Source: Glandiceps talaboti
Lineage: Eukaryota > Hemichordata > Enteropneusta > Spengelidae
Assembly: GCF_964340395.1 (NCBI RefSeq)
Contig: NC_135567.1
Coordinates: forward strand, 4,657,399-4,721,398
Length of the DNA stretch: 64,000 nt
Reading direction: 5' to 3'
Part shown: piece by piece, positions 1-12,620 of the stretch
How positions within the stretch are numbered: position 1 is the first letter of the stretch
How the letters are laid out: each line of letters opens with the position of its first letter
Notes under the pieces: model-generated
Database searches by the model: none
What the model saw: only the letters and a program-made list of their open reading frames with translations
Told to the model about the DNA's origin: nothing
Program-made: the position numbers and the translations under genes

Positions 1-562
1 TGGCACAAACGTTTCATCTGGCCTTTGGCTTTGATACGTTTGCAGTTAATATCTTTAGTGTGAACATACGCAGGGTGTGACATTTCAATGAGTTTAACGG
101 CAACTGTGACGGAACTTCTGCTTTTAAAACCACTGTTGAGACTTTAACATGATGACTTCATTGAACTGGACTGTATCCGTGTCGTCAAAGTGTCCTAAAA
201 ATATAAATATTTAGTGATAAAAGAAATGTAATACAAATTGGATTCCATTGCCAAAAAGAAAAGTCATGTATTCGTAAACTCGAACAAGTCATAATACTCA
301 CCGAAAGTGTGTTTTCCATTACCGATCTGTATTGTTGTGGTCTTTTCGTTTTTTGGGCGCCGAGTATTCAAGTTCCACTTTTTATGTTGTCACTGCTATA
401 TGGTCTGGATTTTGAAGAATGGATCCCTTTCCTCCATTGGCGCGGTTTGAAAATATGTCTTCCGACGTCACGTTTCTCGCCATGAGAACATGCTCTCATC
501 TTTCCACTACCACATACTGCTATTCATGTAATTCCTATCTGAAAATCTCGCGTCACTTAAAG
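1..562. other. No recognised feature
   Basis: AT-rich sequence left of the first TIR element. I see no exon with splice sites, RNA gene or repeat that recurs elsewhere in the window. Confidence 0.5.
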
Positions 563-3264
563 GCCAAGGTCCACTATATAAAGAGGATTATGGGTAATGT
601 ATGCATATGCGGGAAATTCAAACTGCTGTAAGGAGCACTGACTTTGCCCTCATGTCTTCATCCCATTTTGCACTGAAAAAGGTTTCACATGGCTCTCATA
701 TTTCATATATACTGTTTGTAAATATATAGTGATGCAACATGAGTAGAAATAACTGACGTTAACTAAGTTTGGTAGCCAATATAGCAGGTTTACCGTCAAA
801 CTGACCCAAAATTTGTTGCAAATTTGTCTAGTAAAAACCGTTGGCCAGTTGTCAATTAGGCTTACAAGTTACATAAAGCATGATAAGACACTGTGAATGG
901 TGCAAATAAACAACGTGCGAAATGCCAAATACCGAATGCAAACAATAAAAGCGAACAAAATAGTCTGTGTGCACTCTGTTAGCCCGATATTTTGCCTAAA
1001 ATCAAGCTCACATGTGCGAACGGTACGTGAAAATGATACATTGTTACTGAAATAGAATGACATAAAATGAAACCAAAATGTTTCTCAGTTTGATCAATGT
1101 ACGTTCTGGGTTGCTACATTCCTTAGTCAAATCACAATTTCATACAACCTTTTGTGCGCGCGACAAGTGTTTTCTGTCAAGTAGTTGTGTCGTTGACGTA
1201 CCTATACCTAGTAGGCAGTGATGTAGATAATAGCCGGTTACCTACCGGTCACAACGCCCAGCTATAACTTATAAGTATAACCACGTACAACAGTTTAGTT
1301 GTGGGACCGGCTAGCGGCTAAGGAAAGTACTAAAACCTGACGACCACTGAAAAAAATTCTAAGATCGGAAAATTAAATATGAGTTTCCCAGAAGTACTAA
1401 TACCAAGTAAAATATCCAAAGTGTAAAACAAAAAGAAGAAATAAATTCATAATTATTTGGAAAACATTTGAGGATTACGCGGTAAAACAAGACTGGCCAC
1501 GCTATCGCTAGCGAAAGCCTTCGAACTAGTTTCATAGGGACCGGACGTTGAAGGAAGCGCGAAGCGAAGTGTGGGGTCAATGTGACGTCTCATGATGTAT
1601 GGTGCAACAGCACGACGTTTACGTAGAGTAGAACTAAATGTTTTCTAAACTTCAGCGGAAAGAAATTTTGTCGATCGGTCACTGACTATTTTCAAATTCT
1701 TAAAAATCTGAGAAAAATGAAGAGAGGAAGCAAAATGTAGCACTGACAGACAAGATAGACGTACGGTACGTGTACAGGAGGCGAGGCACACCGTGTGGTG
1801 CAAACTGGACAATGATCGTGCGTGTCACGTGTATGGCATCAGATGTAATACATGTAGCTAACTAAATATTCTTGGAATGCAGCCTTTCTTGTAACAAGTA
1901 TTGGAAATTGTCAGAAACCTGAGGAGATTTTATGACTGAATATATTTCGATCAAGAATTCCCATACTTTCAGTTAAATTTTCTGATGACCCCGAAGCAAG
2001 ACATGTTTGAAACATTTAGTGCGACATTTGATACTGATAAACGAGTGATATAATTCATAAACAAATCTAACGTTGGCAACTCTTTTATTTCTGTAATGAT
2101 CATCAAATTTCAAGGACAACTGTCTATGTTGTACACATAGATCATACATCACTGCCTAGTCTAGTTCCTATACCTGTCGACTGTTCTCTACGATCTCTAG
2201 CTCTGTGCATGTTGTGGAGATGAACGTAACGCGAACTGACAAGACTACAAAGTACAATCATGGAGGCATCATAAATATGTGTTTCATTCAAATTTGAAAG
2301 TTGAGAAATCGTATTAAATTCTTTCCAGAATTCTCAAAAATCGTTTCCATATGTTTTGGCACTATCCAGCAATAATCCTCGTCATGTAAATGACATCAAC
2401 TGACATCGTAGTCAAACATACGCACGGAGACAGAGCGGAGACCAAACAAGAGTCCGTACTCACCCCATCACGACATATGCATTTATGCGTTTGTTTTGAA
2501 ATAGCTGAGGTGGTACTCGTACACATCGGGATAACTCGGAGAAGCACATGTTTGTGATTTTATTGACTGTTTTCTGAGATGGGACGTTGGGTTTGGAAAT
2601 ACAAGTTTAATCAATCATAAAACAGCCATAACAGATCCTTTCAAAGAATTAGAACACGGAAGGAAAATAACGGGAACATCGATGACATTTCTACCAATTT
2701 GAAACTCGAGATCGCAGTAACTATGGAAGTGCAAAGCGTAGTCCGCTCTGACCCGTGCGAAGTTAATTTTGAAGTTTTCACGATTATGTTCTCAAAACAC
2801 GACCTACATGTAATCTGTAAAAATAAATTCTCATCTATCTAACGATTTTGGTGTGATAACGATCGACCAAATGCCGACGCTAGTGTGTACGTGTGCAACT
2901 GTAATCTAGTACCTTGTACAAATGATACAAGTAAGGGACCGGACAGAATTTACGGCAGAGGGGGGGGGCCTGGGGAGAAATTGGGGGGGCCATGAAAAAA
3001 ATGGGAGGCTTGAAGGGGGGGCCATGAAAATTCTCATGGTTTGAAAGGGGGGGCCGCGAAATATTTTGTCATTGAAAAAAATTAATATGTTAGAAAATTT
3101 AGCATTGCATGAGATAGCACTTGATATCGCCTTTAATATTGAATGTCTACACTTTCATTTATGTATTAAAATGGAAGTGTGTACGTTTGTATTTAGTGAA
3201 GCATAAAAACACTACTCAAGATTAATTTGATACACCCTTAATTACTCTTATATACTCCAAGTTG

Positions 3265-3266
<2 letters not shown>

Positions 3267-3301
<35 letters not shown>

Positions 3302-3377
3302 GTATACATACATACATACATACATACATACATACATACATACATACATACATACATACATACATACATACATACAT
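3267..3377. repeat. (CA)n followed by (CATA)n microsatellite
   Basis: About 32 bp of CA repeats runs into about 70 bp of CATA repeats. It lies inside the nested element. Confidence 0.95.
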
Positions 3378-3574
3378 TTTAGCACTGTGGAAACAGGTTC
3401 AGTGTGTAATTACCATCAAGGATACATTACAGGTCCTAATATATATATATGGTAATATACTAGCATAGGACCTGTAATTTATGTGTTTAAAAAGTGACCT
3501 TTTGGTGAAAAATGTAAATACAAAAACGTCTGGCCAGATTAATTTAGATAGGTGTTTTATTTCTTTCCTTGACA

Positions 3575-3766
3575 CTATTCTTGAGTTTCACTCTCAGACT
3601 CACTAGAGTCTGAAGATATGAGGCAAGACTTGTCTTTCTTTCTATCTAAAACCAGTGAAATTAAACTATTTCCCTCCTCAGCATCATCAAATGCATCTAT
3701 CTGTACTAAATATTGTAAAGCATTTAGATGTCTGCGTGGTGTTAAGTGTTTTTTCATCAGTGACAT
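3575..3766 (-). CDS. Short coding-like fragment with acidic Ser tail, unrecognised
   Basis: A 63-residue minus-strand reading frame lies inside the 1,580-bp nested element. Its composition looks protein-like: a basic start (MKKHLTPRRHL), a mixed middle, then a Ser/Glu-rich C-terminus (SSDSSESESETQE) before a stop. I do not recognise a domain. It may be a captured host exon or the tail of a lost element protein, or it may be chance, since the frame is short and the opposite strand is also open across it. No start context or splice partner was established. Confidence 0.25.
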   Translation of the reverse strand: MSLMKKHLTPRRHLNALQYLVQIDAFDDAEEGNSLISLVLDRKKDKSCLISSDSSESESETQE

Positions 3767-4939
3767 GAAGTCACAAATGTCTTACATTTACAGGTGTATT
3801 GGTAATGCATTTGGTGTAGGAAAGTGAAAGCTGCATAAAATCCTTAGTTTGCTAGCACTTCATGACATCACAAATGTCTGACATTAGATAGTTATTGTGT
3901 TATGAGTATAAATAGATATTTGAATACACGATGTAGGTGATGTGATGTTCTTAGATACTCCCCACAAATGTCCCCACTACAGTTTTTCACAAATCACGCA
4001 TGTGAATGTGTGTTTAACTCTGTGCCTGTGTTTCTGTGTATGTATCAGTGAATGACAGTTAAAACCACCACATCAAATGCCTTGGTATTAAGTGATGACT
4101 ACTTATGGTGTCTAGTTGGGAAATACACAAGATTATACCACATGTGTATGATTACATGTATGGTCAAAATGTTTTAATTTGTTTTGTTTTCTAAAAAACT
4201 TCCTCTACAACTACTAAGTTGTTTGGGCTGAAATAGTAACATAATAGTAGTACCAAAAGAAATATTACAGTTGTGCTACAGTAACAACAAAAATTGTACT
4301 CTTTTTAGTTATTGTAGGGGGCAGAATATTGTGCACTTTTTTCTTTTCTTTTCTTTTTTTTTTGGGGGGGGGGCCATGAAATTTTTATACTTTTGAAAGG
4401 GGGGGCTGTGAAATTTTGGTCACAGTGGATGGGGGGGCCAGGAAAAAAAACAAGTCAGAGATAATTTCTCCCCAGCCCCCCCCCCCCCCTGCCGTAAATT
4501 CTGTCCGGTCCCTAAGTAAGTTTGTTCGTACCCAAGAATTTCAGTTTACAATTTCAATGATACAAATTGTCACTGTGTAATGGTGTTTGGATCGTGTTAG
4601 ATCAGGTCCCTCAAAATATAATTTTTCGGGTTATCATTTGTATGTATAAGTTTATAGAAATACGTGTTTCACCCAGACTGGGTGTCTGGCCTTACGTACG
4701 CACCGGAAAAAAACGTAGCAGAAACACTGTCACTAGACTTGAAAAAAAAATATAACAAGGGACTCTTCGGATTAGGCAAGAACTACATGTAACCAATATG
4801 TGTGAACAGCCACTAATATGTTGATAAACTACCTGGGTCGGATTTACCAAATGCTCCTCCCATATAAACAAACGTATTCCGTTGCACATGCGCAAACCTA
4901 CTTCCGTAGCGTGGGCACATAGCCTGTTTGGACCTTGGC

Positions 4940-5740
4940 TCATCATTTTACTCCCATTATTGACATTGAGAACGATCTATTGTACAAAGGGAACACTGTA
5001 TATGTCTTATTTCGCTACTAAGTTGTAATTGATCCTGTCACGTGTGATATTGTACGATCACAGTTAAAGATGGAACAGTACTTGTTGGCCCGTACTTAGT
5101 TTTGTCCGTGGATGTGGTATAAGCGAAAGTCTGTTTATGTTAATGCGCCAAAGGTTAAAACCGATTCTTCATTATCTGATTGAATAACACTCCAATGCCA
5201 CTGTTTCTGGCTGTTATGCTAATAATAATACATCATATATTTTAAATTTAACTAACGGAAATCATTTATTTAAAGGGTTTATTGCACATAAAAAATATTG
5301 TGGTACAAAACAAGAAATACTGCATACCTGCATGCAAATGATATGCAAATTACGGTTGAAGTTTGGTCGTCTTTATACTGTGAGTCTTTACTGCACAGGT
5401 AAAACAGCGTTCTAATCTAGCGAGTACGCGCTCGCTTTGCTCACTGTACCAACTGGCAAATCTAGTTTCTCATATATTTGACTGTCTGAAACATGATTGT
5501 TGACAGCCGAAGGCAACATTATGACTCACTTATTGTTTTGGTATATGTCTGATAAGTGGTCTACAAATTCTTTAGTTGTCGTAATGCTCCTATGGATCTA
5601 TAATGAACTTTGTGACAGTGAGTTTAGCCATTTTTTTCAACCAAGGACAGTATGCCAATGTGTATTGAACCCGGTATACACAGTGTGGACAATATACACT
5701 TGTATAATGTATTATGGGTAAAATGGGATATTGAGAAAAA
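4940..5740. other. No recognised feature
   Basis: AT-rich spacer between the two TIR-element copies. No supported gene, RNA or repeat boundary. Confidence 0.4.
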
Positions 5741-5873
5741 AAAATATTTTAGGAGGTTAGGAAATTTGAAATTTGAGAATCTGGGGGGGGGGGGGTGTCT
5801 GTGAAACGAATTTGGCCGAAATAAGTTATCCTCAGCCACAACCACCTCGTCCTGTAAATTATGTCTGTTCCCT
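5741..5873 (+). mobile_element. Degraded right end related to the 1,580-bp element
   Basis: A G-run followed by a CTGTGAAA-like motif, then a decayed match to CTGCCGTAAATTCTGTCCGG and finally GTTCCCTAAG, parallels the right end at 4390-4513. The left end is missing, so this is a solo or truncated relative. Confidence 0.5.
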
Positions 5874-5992
5874 AAGCTACTAAACCTCTGTGTGTGGATA
5901 TTATCAATTGTTTCAATTCTTATTTTTGAGTTAGTCGGAGCATGCGGTGCTTCAACAAATGGATTAGAATTGCAGAAAATAGTATTACTAAC

Positions 5993-6091
5993 CTTGTTGA
6001 TTGCATTAACTGTAGCTTTGTAGTCTAACAGCAGACTGCAAACCTCTGAACTGCCACTCCGTGCTGCAATGTGTAATGGGGTATCTTTATC
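5993..6091 (-). CDS. Ankyrin-repeat exon (one full repeat, phase 0)
   Basis: A 99-bp minus-strand exon encodes exactly 33 residues, one ankyrin repeat: the TPLHIAA helix 1, then a SEVCSLLLDY helix 2 and a VNA turn. The acceptor is a pyrimidine-rich tract ending TTTACAG, and the donor reads GTTAGT (complement of 5987-5992). Both junctions are phase 0. The exon at 38838-38936 on the same strand has the same length and phase, and the join between them keeps the 33-residue period (N-x-x-D ... TPLH), so they probably belong to one gene. Ankyrin repeats mediate protein-protein contacts, but the parent protein cannot be identified from two repeats. The exon sits between the two 2.75-kb TIR elements. 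Confidence 0.75.
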
Positions 6092-6218
6092 CTGTAAATA
6101 TAGGAAAGTATAAGTGATAAGAATGATGTTTATTATGACTATTTCCATATAAAGATTGACATTGTAATGAGTTATATATGAAGCATTAGATGTATAAATA
6201 TTGGCTGTGATATTTAAA

Positions 6219-8975
6219 GGCAGATGTCCCCTGTATAAAGGGGATCATGGGTAATGTATGCATATGCGGGAAATTCAAACTGCTGTAAGGAGCACTGACT
6301 TCGCCCTCATATCTTCATATCATTTTGCACTGAAAAAGTTTCACATGGCTCTCATATTTCATATATACTGTTTGTAAATATATAGTGATGCAACATGAGT
6401 AGAAATAACTGACGTTAACTAAGTTTGGTAGTCAATATAGCAGGTTTACCATCAAATTGACGCAAAATTTGTTTCAAATTTGTCTAGTAAAAACCGTTTG
6501 TCCAGTTGTCAATTAGGCTTACAAGTTACACAAAGCATGATAAGACACTGTGAATGGTGCAAATAAACAACGTGCGAAATGCCAAATATCAAATGCAAAC
6601 AATACAAGCAAACAAAAGGGTCTGTATGCACTATATTAGCCCGATATTTTGTCTAAAATCATCCAATTCCAGCTCACATGTATGAACGGTACGTGAAAAT
6701 GATACATTGTTACTGAAATAGAATGACATTACAATGACATGTGTTTCTCTGTTCCTCAGTTTGATCATATACGTTCTGGGTTGCTACACTCCTTAGTAAA
6801 ATCACAATTTCATTCTACTTTTTGTGTGCGCGCCAAGTTTTTTCTGTCAAGTAGTTGAGTCTTTGACGTAACTAGTACCTAATAGGCATTGATGTAGATA
6901 ATACCCGGTTACCGGTCATATAAGCTATAAGTATAACAGTTGTGGGACCGGCTTAGGAAAGTACTCAAACCTGACGATCATTGAAAAAAATTCTAAGGTT
7001 GGAAAATTAAATATGACAGAAGTACTAATAGCAACTTAAATACCCAAAGTGGTAAAAAAAATTTGACGATTACGCGGTAAAACAAAACTGGCCACGATAT
7101 CGCTAGCGAAAGCCTTCGAAATAGTTTCATAGGGACGTTGAGATGAAGGAAGCGTGAAGCGAAGTATGAGGGCAATGTAACGTCTCATGATGCATGATGC
7201 AACAACACGACGTTTACGTAGAGTGGAACTAAATGTTTTCTAAACTTCAGTGAAAAGAAATTTGTCGATCAGACACTGACTATTTTGAAATTCTTAAAAC
7301 ATCTGAGAAAACTGCAGAGGAAGCAAAATGTGACACCGACAGACAAGCTAGGCGTACGGTACATGTACAGGAGGCGAGGTACACCATGTCACGTGGTGCA
7401 AACAGGACAATGATCGTGCGTGTCATATATCAGATGTAATACATGTAGATAACCAAATGTTCTTGGACTGCAGTCTTTCCTGTAACAAGCATTGGAAATT
7501 GTCAGAAACCTGAGGATTGTATGACTGAATATGTTTCGATCAAGAATTCCCATACTTTCAGTTAAATTTTCTGATGGCCGGGAAGCAAGACATTTTTGAA
7601 ACTTTTAGTGCGATATTTGATACTGATAAGCGACGTTGATGACGGGTATACTGTGTTATAATTCATAAACAAATCTAACATTGGCAACTCTTTTATTACT
7701 GTAATGATCCTCAAATCTCATGGACAACTGTCTATGTTGTACACAAAGATCATACATCACTACCAAGTCTAGTTCCTATAAGTCCTTACCTGTCGACTAC
7801 GATCTCTAGCTCTGTGCATGTTGTGGAGATGAACCTAACGCGAACTATTAAACTAGACTACAAGTACAATCATGGAGGCATCAGAAAATATTTGTTTCAT
7901 TCGAATTTGAGAGTTCAGAAATCGTATTAAATTCTTTCCAGATTTCTCAAAAATCGTTTCCATATGTATTGGCACTATTCGGCAATAATCCCCGTCATGT
8001 AAATGACATCAACTGACATCATAGTCAAACATACGGAGACAGAGCGGAGACCAAACTAGAGTCGGTACTCACCCCACCACGAGGTATGCATTTGTGCGTT
8101 TGATTTGAAATAGCTGGGTGGTACGCGTACACATCGGGATAACTCGGAGAAGCACATGTTTGTGATTTTATTGACTGTTTTCTGAGATGAGACATTGGGT
8201 TTCGAAATAATCAATCATAAACAGCCATAACAGATATTTTCACAGAATTAGAACACGGAAGGAAAATAACGGAAACATCAATGACATTTCTACCAAACTC
8301 GAGATTGCAGGTAGCTAGCTACAGTAAGTGTGGAAGTGTAAAACTTAGTCCACTCTGGTCCGTGCGATAATTAATTTTGAAGTTTTACCTATTATGTTGT
8401 GAAAACACGACCTACATGTAATCTGTAATCTGTAAAAAAAAAATTGTCATCTATCTAACGATTTTGGTGTTTTCAAATTTACGTAACGATCGACCAAATG
8501 GCGACGCTAGTGTACGTGCACAACTGTAATCTAGTACATTGTACAAATGATACAAGTAAGTTAGTTCGTACCCAAGAATATCAGTTTACAATTTCAATTG
8601 CACAATTTGTCACTGTGTAACAGTGTTTGGATGGTGTTGGAACAGGTCCCTCAAAATATAATTTTCTCGGGCTATAATTTTTTATATAGCTTTATAGAAA
8701 TACGTGTTTCACCCAGACTGGGTGTCTGGCCGTACGTACGCACCGGATAAAAACATAGCAGAAACACTGTCACTTGTAAAAAAATATAACAAGGGACTCT
8801 TTGGATTAGGTAAGAACTACATGTAACCAATATGTGTGAACAACCACTAATATGTTGATAAACTACCTGGGTCGGATTTACCAAATGTTCCTCCCATATA
8901 AACAGACGTATTCCGTTGTACATGCGCAAACCTGCTTCCGTAGCGTGGGCACATAGCCTGGTTGCACCTTGGACT
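6219..8975. mobile_element. 2.75-kb TIR element, copy 2
   Basis: Uninterrupted counterpart of 563-4939. The right end reads TTGCACCTTGGAC, a slightly diverged form of copy 1's TGGACCTTGGC; the left end is more decayed. It carries the empty target site AAGTA at 8554-8558, matching the insertion point of the 1,580-bp element in copy 1. No coding potential recognised. Confidence 0.6.
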
Positions 8976-9422
8976 TTAAAATAGTTTAGATTATCTGACT
9001 CATCAATGTGTGGTTAATGACATATATTGGAGGTTGTACTATGGACTACAGGGTTAGCTTAATGTGGATCATGAACAAACAATCGAGCATCTGAAGGACA
9101 AATTTCATATTTACAAAGGTTTTAGTATTGTCATGGCTAACAGAAGCAAACATTATGAAACGCAAATCAATAAAGAAGTTCATCTTATTCTAAGGTTGAG
9201 ATATTTAGTAGCTCTTGTCTGTAGTTTTGCCATTCTAGATGTTCCATGGTATTTTAGATGATAACCGGTTGTAGATTGTCTTCTTTTATAAGGTTGGACA
9301 TTCATCATGACAGTTGAAGGCACCACATGAATTTGTGACATCTAACAAGAACGTTTATGCAGTATTAAAAATGTATCACTTGAAGATGTGTCCAATTGGG
9401 AACAATGTAAAGTGCTTATAAA
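8976..9422. other. No recognised feature
   Basis: A 65-residue open frame at 9064-9261 has no recognisable motif. I see nothing else supportable. Confidence 0.4.
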
Positions 9423-9581
<159 letters not shown>

Positions 9582-9992
9582 AACACAACTACTGTGAATT
9601 GTAAGCCATAACATATTTCTTATTTTCATTGCGTTAAATAGGTCATAGTCTACATTTTACAAGCAAAGTATTCACGTATGTAAAGTGTAGTAAGCCATCT
9701 AAGTCGCTACACATGAGGCTTCAATGCTCATCAAGGTAGGTCGAGGCTAATTCGCTGCGTGTACTTTTATGTGATCAATATCAATCACCGCGAGCTTCTG
9801 ATGTGTTGCATCAGTCATTACAATGGCGAACATAACATTTCATACAAAGTTGGAAAGTTTCAGGCCAAGCTTGATTTTGACCATTGCAACGAGGGGATCC
9901 GAAGCAGGCGTTCATTATCGAACAGTTCTATCGATGTTACGATGAAAGTACTGGTTCAGAAGACAGAATTTCCGTACAACACAAATAGTGCC

Positions 9993-10799
9993 AATGGTAT
10001 TGTAGCACAACTTTACAGTTTTTGAAATTGTTTATCCACATGACGATCTATACTACGTATATGTGTTTATTTGCTGAATGACTGTTGTTATCTTTGCAAT
10101 ATATACGTGATCATTTGGCTGTTGCTATGGGCGTGGTCATGTTGCTAGACATATTTGCATACATTTTTTTAATGGTCGTTCTATTGTCTTAATTATCATG
10201 TTATCTTTGTGATATACATCATCATATGGCTGTTGCTATGGGTGTGGTCTTGTTGCTAGGAATATTTGAATCCATTTTCGAATGTTTAATCATATCTATT
10301 AATCACTGTTAATATCTTTGCAATATATGCGATCATTTGGCTGTTAGTATGGGCGTGGTCCTGTTGCTAGGCACATTTGCATACACTTTTGGAGATTTTA
10401 TTCAGTTGTCTATTAATCCATGTAGCTATCGTTGCAATATATGCGATCATTTGCATGTTGCTATGGGCGTGGTGTTGTTGCTAAGCGCATTGATATACAT
10501 TTTGGAATGTTTATTTAGTTGGCTATTAATCCTTGTTATCTTTGTGAAATACAAAACTGTTGGCTGTTGCTATGTGCGTGGTTATGGTTACTAGGGATAA
10601 TTGCATACATGTTAAATGTCTAGTCACTTACCTACCAGACATTGTTATTTTAGCAAAATATACTGGCTTGTGGTTGTTGCTAAGGGCATGGTCATGGTTG
10701 CTATGGCCAATTGTATCATTTTGCTTTAGATACGTTCCCAAATAGACACCAAATACCAAGGCAATTGGTTCGGCGGTTTTTGAATTTATGTCGTATACA

Positions 10800-10852
<53 letters not shown>
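9993..10852 (+). mobile_element. Helitron/Helentron-like element with ~110-bp tandem repeats
   Basis: The left end carries the family signature TAGCACAACT (10003). About six tandem units of ~100-115 bp follow, each containing a form of TGGCTGTTGCTATGGGCGTGG then TTGTTGCTAGG and CATACATTTT. The tract then shows a conserved AGGCAATTGGTTCGGCGG segment (also near 40805) and runs into (AC)n. Other copies lie at about 18010, 32864, 39945, 41772, 43681, 47815-49545 and 51060. The 3' hairpin-CTAA end seen in complete copies is not visible here, so this copy is 3'-truncated. Confidence 0.6.
10795..10852. repeat. (AC)n microsatellite
   Basis: CA repeats with one interruption, at the 3' side of the Helitron-like element. 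The same position relative to the tandem repeats is occupied by CA or GACA tracts in other copies. Confidence 0.95.
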
Positions 10853-10854
<2 letters not shown>

Positions 10855-11341
10855 TTAAACAAACCAGAAATATTATCAAAATTAGTTACATTTTTATGTA
10901 AACCTAATAATTATCATCCAATATAAAAAATAATGACATCGGCTACATTTTCATGTACACTCGACAAAAGAATATTTGACACTAAAATTTAGTCAGAAGT
11001 GGAATCAATTTGCTTTTAACACCATTTCTGTAGAAGACGACCACAAATGTAAGAAAAACATTTAATATGTATTCATCATAGCTATCAACATATATTTAAT
11101 TTTTCAAATTAATTTGTCAACATAAACACACTTGTAAACAATATATACATTCGATGTTATTGGATTAAAATCATTGACGCTATTCTAGAAATATTGGTAA
11201 GTGATTATATTAATATTTAAGGAACGTAAATTGAAATCCAGAAATACTGGTGAGTGTGAATAACAACGTTTACTTCTTTATTGCAAGTATGGTCTTCATA
11301 TTTGTCCCATAATGCCATTGTATGTTTTTTATTGTTTTTAT

Positions 11342-11386
<45 letters not shown>

Positions 11387-11914
11387 GTTTGTTTTTAATT
11401 TTTTTTTCATCTTTACCTTTCTCAATGTATTTCTTGTGATAGGTAATACATCGCACTGTTCAACCTGTACGCTATAGTTGCATTTACCCAGATGAGACAC
11501 TACTTCAGTGTATTTCTTAATCTCTTCCTCGTTACTTTGGATAGGACCTACAAGTATATACTTCATATCCAAACTGGACTTATTTGTTCACATGTTCATA
11601 AAGGTAGCTAGAACTAAATAACTGAGTCTGTAAAAATTAAGTTCAAGAGTTTGTTGAAGTCAATGTCACCAATCAATATCTGTATATTAATTAAAGTTTC
11701 CTGTCAGTAGGACATAACGGTTAAAATCAAATACAGTGAAATCAAAAGTTATTCACTTTAGAAAGAAACGTACTGCATGTAGTAGTTTTATTTTTATGAT
11801 TGTATGTTACTAAGTATATTAGTATTGTTATGGATGAATATCTTTTGTAGTTCTTTTCTGTTACCACTAAAGAAACATTTGCTGAGTATGGTGATAGACT
11901 GTAAGATACGTTGT
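10853..11914. other. Unannotated AT-rich stretch with (TTG)n
   Basis: Contains a (TTG)n tract at 11342-11385. Glutamine-run or threonine-run frames across it are repeat artefacts. Nothing else recognised. Confidence 0.5.
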
Positions 11915-12620
11915 GTCATTCCGACCTCACCGCCCTGGGGTTGACCGATGAGTGACGGCATCGTGGCGTACCATGCAGACTACTTTAGGTGCATTCTGTT
12001 CCAAATTCAGATCACTTCAAAATATGGGCTTTAACACGTTCATCAAATTGTTTAATGCTATTGTGATTCCAATTCTTGAATTTATTGCCGTGTCATTTTA
12101 TTAAGAATCGAGCAAAAATGGTAAAATTGGTGTCCATAAATTTGCACCTACTCTCGCTAACTTATTAAAACACTAGTTGGGATGCGTGTATCCACGCAGA
12201 TGGACTCGGTATTGTAACAGACTTTGTACCCTTGACAGTGAAAGATTACCTACTAAGATTCTCATTTGGGACAATGCTCTTTACGTTGGCAATTGGTCTT
12301 CTGGGATGTACGACAAATTTGAAAGTTTAGTTATTACAGAATTGACACCATGTGATATTCACATTGTCAGGTTATGTTAACAGTCAAATTGCATAGAAAA
12401 CTGGTATCAGCATGATCGTAATAAACCGGAATTACGCACTTTATGGATACATATGGACGTGAAAAATATTCGCATTTAGATTTGTCCAGAGTTGGACGCT
12501 TATCTTTTTGTTCGGTTGAGAATAGGAATTCTTCCACTTGGTTTCGAAACATGTCGTTTTAGGGGCGAGGGCCCGGAGGGTTTACAAGCTCGCCAGTGTG
12601 TGTAATGTAATGTAATGTAA
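11915..12620 (+). pseudogene. LINE fragment, C-terminal region of the RT polyprotein
   Basis: Translations in more than one plus frame match the region downstream of the reverse transcriptase in LINE polyproteins. One segment reads like the typical 'RYWNRL..MD..RL..KI..WD' block (12205-12320: RWTRYCNRLCTLDSERLP, then a NWSSGMYDKF block). A second at about 12428-12555 reads RTLWIH, then RIGILPLGFETCRF, matching the common 'RLGILPLxxETGRF' motif that precedes the terminal Cys-rich segment. Frameshifts and stops separate the blocks, so it is dead. The 5' part with the catalytic RT motifs is absent. Clade not assigned. Confidence 0.6.

Larger units (their letters stand above)
2934..4513. mobile_element. 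1,580-bp TIR element nested in copy 1, 5-bp TSD
   Basis: The ends are inverted: AGGGACCGGACAGAATTT on the left and its complement on the right, extending inward through CGGCAG and a G-run or C-run. It is flanked by AAGTA on both sides (2929-2933 and 4514-4518). The homologous position in copy 2 (8554-8558) carries a single AAGTA with no insert, which is a clean empty site. Subterminal G-tracts followed by GGCCATGAAA recur on the left (2988-3060) and right (4360-4445). A degraded relative of the right end lies near 5741-5873. Superfamily is unassigned: the 5-bp duplication and TIR do not match one I can name with confidence. Confidence 0.8.
563..4939. mobile_element. 2.8-kb TIR element, copy 1 (interrupted)
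   Basis: The unit is repeated at 6219-8975 in the same orientation at roughly 90% identity by eye. The left edge reads GCCAAGGTCCA and the right edge (4929-4939) is its exact inverse, TGGACCTTGGC, so this looks like a DNA transposon copy rather than a segmental duplication. Removing the nested 1,580-bp insertion at 2934-4513 leaves about 2.8 kb. No transposase is recognisable, so it is probably non-autonomous. Both copies keep a similar short minus-strand reading frame near 1500 and 7100, but this is explained by overall identity and I do not call it a gene. No clear target duplication is visible. Confidence 0.6.

Noticed and set aside
5624-6148. Continuous 174-residue protein containing the ankyrin repeat
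   Set aside because: Only the 99-bp splice-bounded segment matches the ankyrin family; the flanks are intron translation.
563-8975. The two 2.75-kb repeats as LTRs of one retroelement
   Set aside because: The intervening 1.3 kb has no gag/pol and holds a spliced ankyrin exon. The repeat ends are inverted and not TG...CA.
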